Assembly (NCBI GenBank): GCA_002812745.2
Contig: NCSJ02000001.1
Span: forward strand, 372,001-436,000
From: Scytalidium lignicola
Taxonomy: Eukaryota; Ascomycota; Leotiomycetes
Length of the DNA: 64,000 nucleotides
Reading direction: 5' to 3'
The position numbers and the translations under genes were made by a program. Every line of letters begins with the position of its first letter. The stretch's first letter is position 1. Shown here in pieces: positions 10,679 through 23,208 of this stretch. The notes beneath the pieces were generated by a model, which made no database searches, was not told where the DNA came from, and saw only the letters and a list, made by a program, of their open reading frames with translations.

Positions 10679-13009
10679 GGCGAAGTTTTCTCCTGCCAGA
10701 TCGAAACTTCGAAAGAAGGTTGCATTGAGTCGATCAGGAACCCAGTCAAATATATAGAAACCAGGGGCAAGCAAGACACATGGCACCTTATCTCACTATC
10801 TTCCATAGGCCCCCAATATTGGAACAACGATGGTCAGAAAGATCGGAATTCAATATGTGAGAAACTAAGCGGACCAATTAAAGGTCCTTTTTGCGTTATC
10901 TAAAATCATCTCATTGGTCGGACGAGCATAAATATCTGAGCTACATTTACTAGATAGAATGTTGCCCACCAATCACTAGGCTACGTGATAAGGTCTGAGA
11001 GCAGCCTGGCATTGTTCAAGAATCTCTTGAACCGGATAATAATAATACCGGATATGAACAATACAGGATAGGTAACATCAAGGGACTGCATAGCCAGTTT
11101 AGGAGAAGGATTGCTAACTAAATGTTGAATAATACTTCTGATTCACTGTGCTATGACCGGGTGCTCGGAGAGGGCTTCTCTACGCCTCATATTGTTATTA
11201 AGTACCCCGTGCTAAGCTTATAGTGGATAAACCTAAGCCCCATTAGAGGGACTCAAAAAGGTTAGTGAGAAGGTTGCGGCAAAGACAAGAGTTTACCAAG
11301 AGCACACTATAAATCTCTACCGACGGTGGCTAATTGTGCAAGGCTAATAAACTGTGTTGGGTTAGAATGTAATCAATCCTTGCTCATTTTGTGTGCCCGC
11401 AGGAAAGAGCAAAACTATCAGAGCAGCTTGGACATGAGACATATCATAAGTTACAAATACAACTTTAATATAACACTGCATAGAGCGAACCTTGTCAGGA
11501 GATGAATTGCCCCGTAGAAGCGTAAATCGGGTTGTTTGCCACGTGGTGATGGTAGGAAAAGAGGAATCTAACGCCCTTTTTTGCTTTTCAATGTCGGCAG
11601 AGCTTAAAGGGGCTAAACAGATCCGTCGGCCTCTTATCTCTCGCCTTCGGGCGCTTACCCGACATCCCCCATCTTTGGTGATAAGGAGCGGGTTTTCCGG
11701 ATAAGAACTTCAATCATAATACCGTGATCAGCCTTTTAAGTTAATTTGCCATGGGAATTTCTCGTCTCTAAACCCTCCGGGCTTTCCTCAGTCTCCAGTT
11801 CTGCAGCTAAGGCTTTTGACAAATTGACTTATGAGATTCCGTCAAGTTAAGATGGGAACTCCCTAGGGAAAATGCCACGGATAGAGCAGAAACGTAATTT
11901 GTCATGTCACGGAGGAAGAGGTCGCAACATTGGAATACCGGCTCATTCTCAACGACGCAGTTGCTCCGATATCAATATCGTGAATTACGGACAAGGAATT
12001 TGTAACCATGTCCAGTCTAGATCAAATATCCATTGCACAATCCAGTAGTAACCCTGAGCTCCTTATGACTAACCCGGAACAAGTCCAAGGGAGCGGTGAT
12101 CGTGGCATAAGTGGGATGCGGGAGAGGATCTCAATCTGCGCCGAATTACAATGCTGGCTGGGCAAAAGTACTACAGTAACATCACACGTCACTGCACCGA
12201 TATATCTGCTTCCATCAATAATAAACACGTTCTCTCCGACCCAAGAAATGTTCACTGGTACAGAGCATCACGAAAAGTTTTGAATATTGAGACCAACAGA
12301 AGTTTTATCTTTTGGAACGTCATGGTTCTTTACGTCCTAACACTACAGCAAGCAATAATCTGTTATAGTTCTGATTTGAATATCATCTCCTCAATTAGAA
12401 TGTTGAAACTTCACGATGTTCTTTTTGATATCTAATAGAGTGAACTGCTACATAATGTCTCCGGTGACTGACTTGACGCTGTACACACGTTGCGAGGTCT
12501 AGGCCCGTACCAATCGCAACATCCATATGACTTTCATCAGTGGAACCGAATATATTATCCCCATAAGTATACTTCTCTGGGATTTGCCTTCCTAAATCGG
12601 TGTATGTCTAAGATTAGCTCTGAGATCCATCTCACGTATAAGTGGACGTTTCCCATTTTTGTATTTCAAAAGCCTCCTAGTTAGAGCGGGCCCAGGCTTC
12701 TCTAGCCTCCACCAGACCATGCACAAAACGGATTGGGTTGGGCACAATAACCAGACATCAGTTAACTCTATGGAAATTATTACTACTCGTGTTAATCAGC
12801 ATAAAATTTATTAGCCCACCCGTCCAGGTAAGGAGGGGTCAAGTCAGGTCAGGTCATCTCATCTCCACCAGAGGGTCCGATTTAGAATTTTCTAGGACAA
12901 ACTTGTTGCTATAAGAAACATATTTGATCCTAAGAAATCCTGTCCAACTTGAGTCCTCCTAAACGACTGTTAATAATTCTTTAGCGTGCCAAATATTACT
13001 ATCATCACT
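10679..13009. other. 2.3-kb stretch without a convincing gene
   Basis: It holds the promoters of the permease (left) and the first oxygenase (right). A 91-codon frame at 12008-12283 begins in a good start context but resembles nothing I know and has no continuing exon. Codon use elsewhere looks random. A pathway regulator might be expected here, but I see no Zn2Cys6 cysteine pattern. Confidence 0.4.
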
Positions 13010-14047
13010 ATGGCTGCTGCAACTACCGCCCAAGCGTCCTCATTTGGCTCAAAGGCCTTCGACAAGGTCGAACCAGACCTTTCGACACCGGCTAGCTTGT
13101 TTGATCCCAGCTTGCACTTATGCTTTGAGCAACCCAAGGAGTCTATCATGCTGAAAGATCTGGGACTTTCGGAAGAGGGGGCAATAGCACCATTAGCATT
13201 AACCAAGCCATTTCCTCTCTTTACACCAGAATGTGTTAGACGAATGCGAAAAGAAATGTTCACAGAGACTATCGTCAAAGGATACTCAAAGCGAATGGAA
13301 CCTGGTTGCTACACGCTGCGAGGCTTTACAGACCATGCTCCATTCCTTAAATCTGTCTGGAAGAGCAAGGAAGTGATGGATGCCTGTTCACAGGCAGCAG
13401 GTGTGAACTTAGATGTGATCTTCGACTATGAAATCGGTCATATCAATGTCCAAGTTGAAGGTCTAACAGACGATACTCCACTAGAATCCCTGATGCCACC
13501 AGCTAACCCTCCATCTCATCGTCCACAAATTAATCTTGAAGAAGCTGAGAAGGTACACAAGCAGCAATTATCTGCTGCTGGACCCTGGCACAAAGATTGT
13601 TACCCATGGGTTATCATCATTATGCTTTCAGATCCTACAAACATGGTCGGAGGAGAGACCGGTATTCGCAAGGGAGATGGTTCTATTGTGAAATATCGCG
13701 GTCCGGGTGTCGGCTGGGCTGTCTTGATGCAGGGTGGATGTGTCGAACACATTGCTTTGAAGTCTTACGGTGGTGAACGTATCGCCATGGTTACCTCTTT
13801 CAGACCAAGAGATCCAATGACACTGGACCTTAGTCATTTGGGAGGTGTGAAGGGTAATAGTAACTGGGATCCCCTATTCAAGCAGTGGAGTTTGTACCGT
13901 TTGAGCGTATTGGACAACAGGATCGGGATTCTGCGAGAGAAGCTGGAGAAGGAAGAGATGACATCAGCCGAAATTTCCAAGGCAATGATTGAATGGAACG
14001 ATGGAATGTTTAAATACATGGAGCACACAGCTGCTCAGATGAAATAG
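13010..14047 (+). CDS. 2-oxoglutarate/Fe(II)-type oxygenase (HxD...H)
   Basis: A single exon of 345 aa. I chose the ATG at 13010; the frame extends eight codons upstream but has only a GTG there. The metal triad fits GPWHKDCYPW (His and Asp near residues 194-196) and GGCVEHIALK (distal His near 247). The strand around VIIIMLSDPTNMVGGETGI is typical of the jelly-roll fold. This is a fungal family of non-haem iron oxygenases common in secondary metabolite clusters, where members hydroxylate or desaturate a carbon. It converges on the PKS gene with 347 bp between stop codons. The C terminus is rich in charged residues and may form a helix. Function is inferred from fold and position only. Confidence 0.82.
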   Translation: MAAATTAQASSFGSKAFDKVEPDLSTPASLFDPSLHLCFEQPKESIMLKDLGLSEEGAIAPLALTKPFPLFTPECVRRMRKEMFTETIVKGYSKRMEPGCYTLRGFTDHAPFLKSVWKSKEVMDACSQAAGVNLDVIFDYEIGHINVQVEGLTDDTPLESLMPPANPPSHRPQINLEEAEKVHKQQLSAAGPWHKDCYPWVIIIMLSDPTNMVGGETGIRKGDGSIVKYRGPGVGWAVLMQGGCVEHIALKSYGGERIAMVTSFRPRDPMTLDLSHLGGVKGNSNWDPLFKQWSLYRLSVLDNRIGILREKLEKEEMTSAEISKAMIEWNDGMFKYMEHTAAQMK

Positions 14048-14394
14048 AGGGTGGGATAGTGGATGGAGAAAAGATTGGACTCTTACCGATTGGGGTTGAT
14101 ATAGTTAGCGATTGTTTGTATATTTTAGTCAGCTCTTCCTTTTCTCCCCTAATCCACTACTACATTTATTTAAACCATCCCACTGCAGTGATACATCTAC
14201 GGGCTACATTCACGAAAATCCTAAGCATTTTTAAAACGTGCTATATATAGTGCAATAAGCTGTAGCGACCTTGATTGCCAACAGTGTACCTTTTTAGCTT
14301 GTTTACAGCATAACGTAATAATAATTTATTTTGCGTAGCAAATATCTTTACAGTATGTAAAATAATTAGTTAATTTATACACACTGCCGCTTCC
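14048..14394. other. Convergent 3' intergenic region
   Basis: This AT-rich spacer lies between the stop codons of the oxygenase and the PKS and presumably carries both poly(A) sites. I see no gene. Confidence 0.5.
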
Positions 14395-17300
14395 TCACTT
14401 TCCATTATTCACATCTCCTACCTTCCTTAGAGCAGGACATCCTAATGCAATCTTCCCGCATAGTGCACTAATTGGATCATTGCTTAAAATGTCGAACACT
14501 GAGATACTTGCCCTTGCCTCATGAAATATCCAGTTTCGAATCTCAACAGCTACAAGAGAGTCTACACCATATTCATTGAGAGGTTTGCTTGGACTGATAT
14601 CATCGACAGGGACTAGGAGAAGTTTACAGATCTTTCCTATAAAAGCTGCGCTGATTATATCTTGAGCTCCTGCAATACTCTTCGCATTCTCAAGTTGACT
14701 GTACAAGTTTTGGGCCTCGCCATTGCTGCGACCACCAGGTCCTGTAGTAGCATTCGGCTTAATGTCAAGGTTACGTAGGTGTGAGAATCGGGCATCGCTG
14801 AAGTAATATGGGTAATCACCTCCATTGTTGGATTGGATTACCCCCCCAGTGCCAATACCAGTTGTAAATTGGCCAGGTAAGTTCTCTGCAGAAGATGGTT
14901 TTGAACTGGCAATAGCTCCTCGTAAGATCCGAAGGAATTCTTGCTCCGGGATCCCAACGAAGCCCCATCGTTTCACGTTCTCAAGAGCTTCAGCATTCTC
15001 AGCTACATAACCGACATCAAGAATTAACCCAAGGTCAATAGTTGATGCAGCTAGACCTTGTCCTCTGCGATAAGCTGCAAGGGAGTCTTCATAAGTGTTA
15101 CCTGCTGCATAGTTGCCCTGACCACGACTACCAATGATACCAGCAGAAGATGATAGCATGGTGAAGAAGTCAAGATTCTGAGGAAGAAGTTCATGTAGAT
15201 TCCATGACCCTTGAACTTTGGGTCGGATTGCAACACGGAATTGGTCTGCTGTCATTTTCTCGAATAGACTGTCTTGCAAAACCATTGCGCCTTGGATGAC
15301 TCCTTTGATAGGAGGCATATTTTGGTTGCAGTTGTTTAAAACCGTCCGAAGAACGTCTCTATCACTTATATCACAGGCGTATACAGCCGTTGTTGCACCG
15401 GCCTTCCTCAATTTATTCTCTATAACCTGTGCTTCAGGCTTCTGGGACCCGGATCGAGAAATGAAGATCAGGTTTTTTGCTCCATTCTCCACCATCCATC
15501 GGGCAATGCTTCGACCTAGACCACCAAGACCACCCACAAGGAGATAAGAGGCATTTGGATCAAAGGTTGCAGAAAATTGACTCATTGGATCGACCTATTA
15601 CAATCGAATTAGTATATGAGGATTGATGACTTAATATATGGTCTTACCGGCACAACGCTGTCTTCAGTAGGCCGCAACACAAGCTTGCCGACATGTGCAC
15701 CAGTCTGCATGATTCGAAACACTTTTTCAATATCCGAGTAATCATACACTGTAACTGGATGGATTTCTTTGAAAACACCTTTGTGCATTAGAGCTGCCAT
15801 CTCAGCAAAGATTCTGGAAGTTGTTGACCTGTCCTTGTCAATAATCAAAGCTACATTCACAGAGGAGAATGTGACATTTCGGAGAAAAGGAGCCATGTCT
15901 AGCCCTGTATTTCCTAGGATATCAGTTTTCCCCATCTCGATAAACCGACCGTACATGGATAGGCAGTGGAATGATAGTCGAAGAGCTTCTCCGGAAAGAC
16001 TGTTTAGGACCACATCGACACCCCTATTATTCGTTATTCGCATGATCCCTTTAGCGAACGTGAGGTCTCGACTGTTGAAGATATGATCTTCTAGAATATT
16101 ATAGTGATCCATCAGTAGCTTCTTTTTCTTGTCTGAGCTGACAGTCACGAAGATCTCTGCGTCAAGGGTCTTAGCCAGAACAATTGCTGCTTGTCCAACT
16201 CCTCCGGCAGCGGCATGGATGAGGATTGACTCTCCTTTTCGCATGCGTGCTATCTCAAAGAGAGAATAATAAGCTGTCATATAGATGACCACAATTGAAG
16301 CTGCTGTTTCGTAACTCATCTCGTCCGGAATCATTTGGAAAAGAGACTCATGGCAACGGACATATGATTTATAGGCTCCCAATACGCCAGTCCAGACTCG
16401 ATCGCCTGGTGTGAATTTTGTTACATTTCGTCCAACCCTAGTTACTATTCCAGTACACTCATTTCCTAGAACACCGGGAACTTTTCCCATAGCAACCATG
16501 ATGTCAATGAAGTTGACACCTGTGGCCTTCACTTCAATTTCAACTTCATCGTCTAGCAGCGGTTGACTGATCTTCAGGTCCTCGGTGAACTGCAAGGTAT
16601 CAAGAAGTCCCGGCATCTTGATTTCCATCTTCAATGCACCTTTGGACTGCTTGAAGGGAATCAGTGATGATTGGGTACTAGAATGTAAGGTAACCATGTT
16701 ATTGACAGCCTTATATTCTTCAAGCCTGCTAATGAAAATAGCTCCATTTCTTTCAGTGAATTCATAATCACGCGAGTAGGGATCCAGAGTCATTTGCCTA
16801 GCTAGCATGTATCGAAAAATATTGTAAATATTTTCGGGAGCCAAACCAGCTTCAGAGCTGAAGTCTAGAGTTGAAAGTAAGGCGCTAGGTTGTTCCGCAC
16901 GTATACTCCTCGCAAGACCAACAACCATGTTGGCTTCAGGCACTGGGCTATCCATTGTCCCTCCTTTTGTAACCCAAAGAACTCCTTTTGCTGTAAGCAT
17001 TAGTCTTTTGATGGAATCAAACTCTTCATCCTTGATTTCAGCTAACATAGGTCTGTCAAACTCAAGAAGAATAATGCACATATAATCGGAGAGCTTTTGA
17101 GGTATATTTCCAAGAGTTGAAAGGCGAGAGTGAGACCCTGCCTCCAACAACTTCCTCTCAAGACTTGCAATTAAGTTTTGCAAATTCTCGCTCTTCGTCG
17201 TGGGCTCAATTATCAAAGTTGGGATTGACTGTGATGGCACAGGATCGTCGCGAACTGTAGATACAAGAACGCTGAACAATTCATCATCACGACACTCTGC

Positions 17301-20300
17301 ATAGTCAGCAAGACAAAAGTCTACGCCGCTGAATCCTTGCCTTTTGAGCAGCTCATCCCACTGGCTAGCTTTCAGTGTAGGACCATTGTGTCTGTTATCC
17401 TTTTCACCTAACCACCAGCCCGGTAAGATGCCCATGATCATCGGGATTCGCATCAACTGCTGAGTGATTTCAATCATGACCAATTTTCCACCAGGTCTGA
17501 GTAATTTCCGAACATTGGCCATCGTGACGTCCATTTCTTTAGTCGCATGCAGAACATTAGCGGCAATAATAACATCATAACCCTGATTTTGGAAACCTTG
17601 TGCTTCTGGATCATGCTCTATGTTGAGTTTCTGATAGGACATATATTCATTCCAAGAATCAAACTTTTTCTCGGCCTTTTCGAAAAAGCCAGAAGATATA
17701 TCAGTGAACGTGTAAGAGTTGAATCTCGCCGGGTGACCTTCATGTCCACCTAGCACTTGAAGCACTGGTAGTGTTGCCCCACCTGTACCCGCTCCGATTT
17801 CGAGGAAGCTTAAGTTGGGATATTTGTGGACCAGTCGGTCTAGGTAAGCTGATAGTTGGTGGTAGACTCTGTTTAATCCCAGTCCTTTGGCATAATATTC
17901 ATGAAGCAAGTTATCTTGTAGAAGCACTTCTAGAGGGTCAATGCTACCTCTGAGAACGGGGTCAAGATGATCTCCGACTTGACACATTATTCTGCCGTCA
18001 ATACTCTGATTTCGAGATCGTGAGATAAGTGCATCTTCGGAACACTTATTCAATGATGAGAATGTCGTTCCAGACGCATCGATCTGAAATTGCATCCAGT
18101 TAACGAACAATTGATGGTGGGGAGTAAAGTTTTGGATCTCAGATCTACTAATGGTCTCGAGACAACGTCTCATATAGATCAAAGCTGTCTGCTCCAGCTC
18201 TCTGATGAGTTCATGTTCATTATTGTCAGATTTTAATCCTGTAGTAAATAAGCTTTGAGTCTGTTCCTGGTTGATAAACTCAACATCCTCTTTCCAGATA
18301 GAATGGAAGACAATTCGTCTTGCTTGGGAATTTGAAATGCTTGGCGAATCACTCTCTGAGAGAGATGTCAACCGTTTCAATTCTAGACCCTTAATGATCA
18401 ACTGTACGTTGCTCCAGTCAGAATCTGAAACTACAACAGTTGCGCCAAAACCACTATTATCTTCGTTTGTCACCGTGGAATAGCCACTAAGAAGGGTTCC
18501 AGGCTTGTTCTTAATACCAGTCGAAATGTATAAGCTTTTAACTGACACAGGAACATATGCATCCTTCATTGCTTTCCCAGATCCTACTTGTGCAGGTAAA
18601 ATCATGTGGAAGATGTTGTCTAAGGTGATTGGGTGGATGATATGTTTGAATTCGAATTCATGTGGCATTTGCGATTTGGTATCAGGAATATGAAGCTGGC
18701 ATACACTTTTGTGATGGCTATATCGAATACTCGCCATATTACGAAAAGCAGGTCCAAATTGCATCCCTCTGCTTTCTAAACGATCGTAAAACTCATCGAT
18801 ACTAGCTGTTGATAGGCATAGATTGGAAGCTTCTAAGTACTCTCTCCGATGCATTTCAAGCTGTGATTCTTCTTCTCGATCTCTATCAAAACCTACTTTT
18901 TTAGGGAGATAGTGTGTAATAATGAGACCCCGGGCATGATCTTGCCACCCTAACTTGGAGTTATAGGAGTATATGACAAACTCGTCCCAGTTTGAAGCTA
19001 CAGCTTGGCTGCCCGCTCGCCATGGTCGCATATGAAGTGCTGTTTCGACACCCTCTTCATCTTCAGGAACCTGCAAAGCTCGGTTGATCTGAATATCTCG
19101 TAGTTCGATTCCTTTGACAACCTTTGATGGGTCCGCTAATTGTGAGGCAGCTTCTATGGCCATCACAATGAATCCAGCCCCAGGATATATTATACGCGAC
19201 TGTACTGCGTGTTCTCGGATCCATGGACTTTCAGAAACTCGGATATAATTTCTCCATCTTGGTTCAAGTGTGTTGTGATCTACCGTTGGAGCGCCTAGAA
19301 GGTGATGACGAGGATGTGAACGATGTCTATAATCGTGACTAAGACGAGATTGATACCAAAACCGATGAACTCGATTCCATGGATATGTTGGGAGGTCTGT
19401 GAGGACTCTCAAAGAATGACTGTCAAATTGGTCAAGGCGGTTTGCTCGCAAAATGTCTACTGTAACACCGCGAGTAAACAAATCCCCAGCAGCCTTGAGG
19501 ATGGTTGACGAGGCCGCTTTCCCACGAGATAGCATGTGAAAATAGGGCACAACAAGCTTTTCTTTGTCTAGTATTTGCTTCAAGGGACCTTTGAGCGTCG
19601 AATGTGGGCCAACTTCAAGCAGAATATCGACAGTAGTACGTCCACTTCTCCGCAGAACCTTCCTGCCTCCGGAATTACGGAGCATGCTCTGAACTGCCTG
19701 TGAGAATTTCACTGGGGAGACCATATTCTTAACCCAGTATGCCGGACTCAGTTCATCTACTGTGATTTCGCGTCCAGACACGGATGAGAACATCCGAATC
19801 GTATTATCACTCTTCTGGTCGTTATTTTTGATATGTTTGATACTCTCAAGATACTCTCCAGCAATTAGTTCCATATGAGAAGAATGATATGCATGCTCAA
19901 CCTTTAGTCGCCGGGCAAATACATCCTTCTCTTCTAATATAGATTCAAGAGACACAATGTCTTGACGATCTCCAGAGAGTGTAACATTAGAAGGACTATT
20001 AATACAAGCAACAACGACCCTCAGACTCGGATTTTGCTGTAAAATCCCCTGTGCTTCTAGCTCAGATAGATTAGCAGCCAGCATAGCACCTGGCTTGTGC
20101 GTCTCTATTTGACTGATTTTTTGGCAGAGACGTCCACGGTGATAGGCGACCTCCCAGGCCGATTCACGAGATAGAGCACCGGTGCAGTATGCGGCGGCAA
20201 TTTCACCACTCGAGTGACCAACAACAGTAGTTGCGCGTACCTTCAAGTGAGAGAGGAGATCAACTAAAGCTACTTGGATGGCCGTGCAGATTGGTTGGCT

Positions 20301-22487
20301 GTAGGCTGACTGGTTGATATTTGAAAACTCTGCCTCACGATGGAGCTCCTCTACTCATGAATTAGTATATCATGTTAATAATGTAAAATTCCTGTGAATC
20401 CTTACCAGTCAAGACCCAATTGCAGCCCAATGATCTCAGATAGGAGCTGGCTGATTCGAGAGACTTGCGGAAACAATCGAATACCATGAGCTCCATACCC
20501 ATTAAAGCCCACTGTGCTCCTTGTCCACTGAATACAAGTGCCAGTGATCGGCCAGAAGCTGATTTAGTTGGTTTTGATAGACCACTTTTGAGTATTTCGT
20601 GGAGATCGGTAACAGAAGATGCAACTACATAGTTTCGCCATAATAGTCTGCTTCGTCTCTCACTAAGTGTATAAGAGAGGTTGCTTAGCAGCTCATTATT
20701 GATACTATCCTCTGATTTTGTTTCGATATATGGAGTAAGTTGTTGCGTGATCATATTGCACCCATCTTCGTAATGGGAAGAGAGTATAAAAAGCTGAGGC
20801 GAGTGGGATAATTGGGTCTTTGAATGAAAGCCGTTTGTGTTTGAAGGAAACAAGTCAGTATGAAGTCGACTGTGGCCATTGGAACTCCCATTAATTAGAG
20901 CCTTAGCAGTTTCATTCATACCTTCTAAGTAATGGTACGCATCGTCCAGAATTACATGAGCATTTGTACCACCGAAACCAAAGGAATTAACGCTGATTCG
21001 ACGAAGGCCGGAGCTGGGCCATGGCGTAAGCTCAGTCACGACCTGTATTCGACAGGTGATATTAGAAAGACTGAAATAATTACTAAAAAGGTGAAACTAT
21101 ACCTTCAAATTGTACTCCTTCAGACGCAATTTCGGGTTTGGGGTCTCGAAGCCAAGGCTTGCTGGAATCAGACCCTTCTCAAGAATGAGAACCGCCTTGA
21201 TGATGCCCGCAACACCACTGGCACCTTCCAGATGGCCAATATTAGTTTTGATTGACCCAATAAGTAAAGGATCCTCAGGCAATTTCGTAGCACCGATGGT
21301 GGTGCCAATTGCCCCAGTTTCAATAGGATCTCCTGCCTGCGTTCCTGTCCCATGAGCTTCGAAATATCCGGTCTGGTTCATTTCTAGACCAGCACTCTTA
21401 TATGTAGCTCGTATTAAATCCTCTTGGGCCTTTTGGCTTGGAAGAGAGATTCCCGGAGTCTTCCCATCATGATTTGTTGCGGTGCCTCTGATGATCGCTC
21501 GAATGGGGTCTTCATCTCGTAAAGCCGCGTCTAGTGGCTTGAGGACGATTGACGCGACACCTTCTCCGCGTCCGTATCCATTTGCCTTACTGTCGAATGT
21601 ATGACATTTTCCATCCGGCCCAAGGAAGCCCGGCCCAGATAACAAGATGAAGAAGTCGGGATTCAGGATCAAATTGCAGCCACCGACGATTGCCTTTCAG
21701 CCGTTAGAGATTGAGCCCAGGAGCTAGAAAATGATAGTACGTACCGATGTTGCTTCCCCAGAACGCAAACTCTGACATGCAAGGTGAAATGCGACAAGAC
21801 TCGAGGAGCAAGCAGTATCCAACATCACACTAGGCCCTTTGAGGTCGAAGAACCAAGATATTCGGTTAGCAAGAATGGAAGTGACACTCCCCATACTGTG
21901 ATATCTAGTGCTGTACTCCATGTCTTTATGCAGATTATCACCATAGTCATTCGAGAGGCTGCCAACAAAGCATGATGTCCTGCTGCCAACGACATCTTCC
22001 AGTCGTATTCCAGCTGTCCAAGGTCAATCAAAGCTGGCACAACATTGAATGGGCAGCCCTTACCATTCTCAAAAGCTTCATAAGTGGTCTCAAGCAACAT
22101 TCGTTGCTGAGGGTCCATCGCCTTTGCTTCATTGGCGGAGATGGAAAAAAAGGGGGCATCAAATGCTGCAATATCATGTTGCAGAAAGTGCGCACCACGA
22201 ACGTTGAACTAGAGTCGCACAGCAGACGTACTCAGCGATAAAATCCTTACGAATAATACAAAGTATACAAAGTATACAATGAAGCTTACCGTGCCTTTCC
22301 TACTATTATCGGGGTGATAGAATGCCTCTGCGTTCAATCTGTTTTTCGGGATTTCTGACCAAGCGTGTCGACTGGTGGCGAGCATGTCCCAGAGCTGTGC
22401 CTCTGAGTTTGCGCCCCCAGGAAATCTACAGCTCAGCCCTACCACGGCAATTGGCATCCCGGGATTGGTACCTGCTGTAGATGGCAT
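14395..22487 (-). CDS. Highly reducing polyketide synthase, KS-AT-DH-MT-ER-KR-ACP
   Basis: Seven exons (22487-22290, 22208-22064, 22013-21745, 21693-21103, 21042-20406, 20350-15648, 15594-14395) join in phase to 2580 aa with no internal stop. KS: Cys in DTACSSSL (about 182), [30 protein letters not shown] (about 575) and [11 protein letters not shown] (about 657). [19 protein letters not shown] (about 995) and [11 protein letters not shown]-methyltransferase: EIGAGTGG (about 1464). [10 protein letters not shown] and [10 protein letters not shown] (about 1997). [10 protein letters not shown] (about 2202), catalytic SSS and NYAAGN (about 2344). [13 protein letters not shown] with the pantetheine Ser near 2524. 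The expected product is a reduced, C-methylated chain. There is no thioesterase or reductase domain, so release must occur in trans. The DH motif has Ser where HxxxG normally has Gly. The enzyme looks complete. Confidence 0.96.
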
Positions 22488-22591
22488 AATGGCAGAGAGT
22501 TAGATGCCGTTCGCGGCTTGCGTAGCGCCTTCAGTCGAGATCAACTAGACCTTTAAAAACTCTCGGGTATTAAATTCAGATTGTAAATTGT

Positions 22592-22879
22592 CTAATGGTT
22601 GATATCATTAAGAGTTGGAAAGTGGCCTTCTCCTGCAAAGGTAGATTGGTTCTCTATCCCAGGGTCGGTAAAAGGGGAAGTTGTGAGACACGGAACCTCT
22701 AGGTCGTCAATTGATTGAGCTAACTTTTCAAACTGATGACAACATGGAATATCTTTGATTAGAGCAACTAGTTCGGAATCGACATTAGAGCCTTCTACCC
22801 ATGGTTGAGTATACCCGAAGAGCTGTATTACTGTACTTAATGGAGTAATCTCCGTGAACGGTATCAACTACGACAGGCA
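22592..22879 (-). CDS. Possible small gene between PKS and FSH hydrolase, unrecognised
   Basis: A minus-strand frame ending at TAG (22592) is open for 91 codons with protein-like composition, for example IDDLEVPCLTTSPF and HFPTLNDINH. It has no ATG near its 5' end. In another frame an ATG near 22879 opens MPVVVDTVHGDYSIKY, and a splice with donor GTAATA and acceptor AAAG could join the two into a protein of about 70 aa. I do not recognise it. It lies in the 720-bp gap upstream of the PKS start and downstream of the hydrolase stop, so it could also be an untranslated leader. I am not sure it is a gene. Confidence 0.25.
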
Positions 22880-23208
22880 TGCTGGTACTGTATAGTCTTG
22901 TGTGGTGATGATATTACGGTGCCGCTACCAGGTCTGCAGATGCAGCGGCACAGTTAGTGCTTAGTTATTCTTTATCTTCCTGTTGATTGAATTGCTGTAC
23001 TATTTCCTTAAAACTGTTAGATCAAATGATACGTCCGTAAGTATGGGACCATTTCGCCTGCCCTGATAGCCTTTGGGGCGTTCCTGCAGTTTCTAAGTCT
23101 TTCCCCCGGGAATAAAATCTGACTGAACACTAAGACATCATATGCTTCACTACCAGCTTACTTTCTCAATCTGTATTTATGTCCAGGATCAAAATGGCCC
23201 ATTTCTGT

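Noticed and set aside
12008..12283. 91-codon frame with a good start context
   Set aside because: No recognisable motif, overlapped by frames on both strands, and no adjoining exon.
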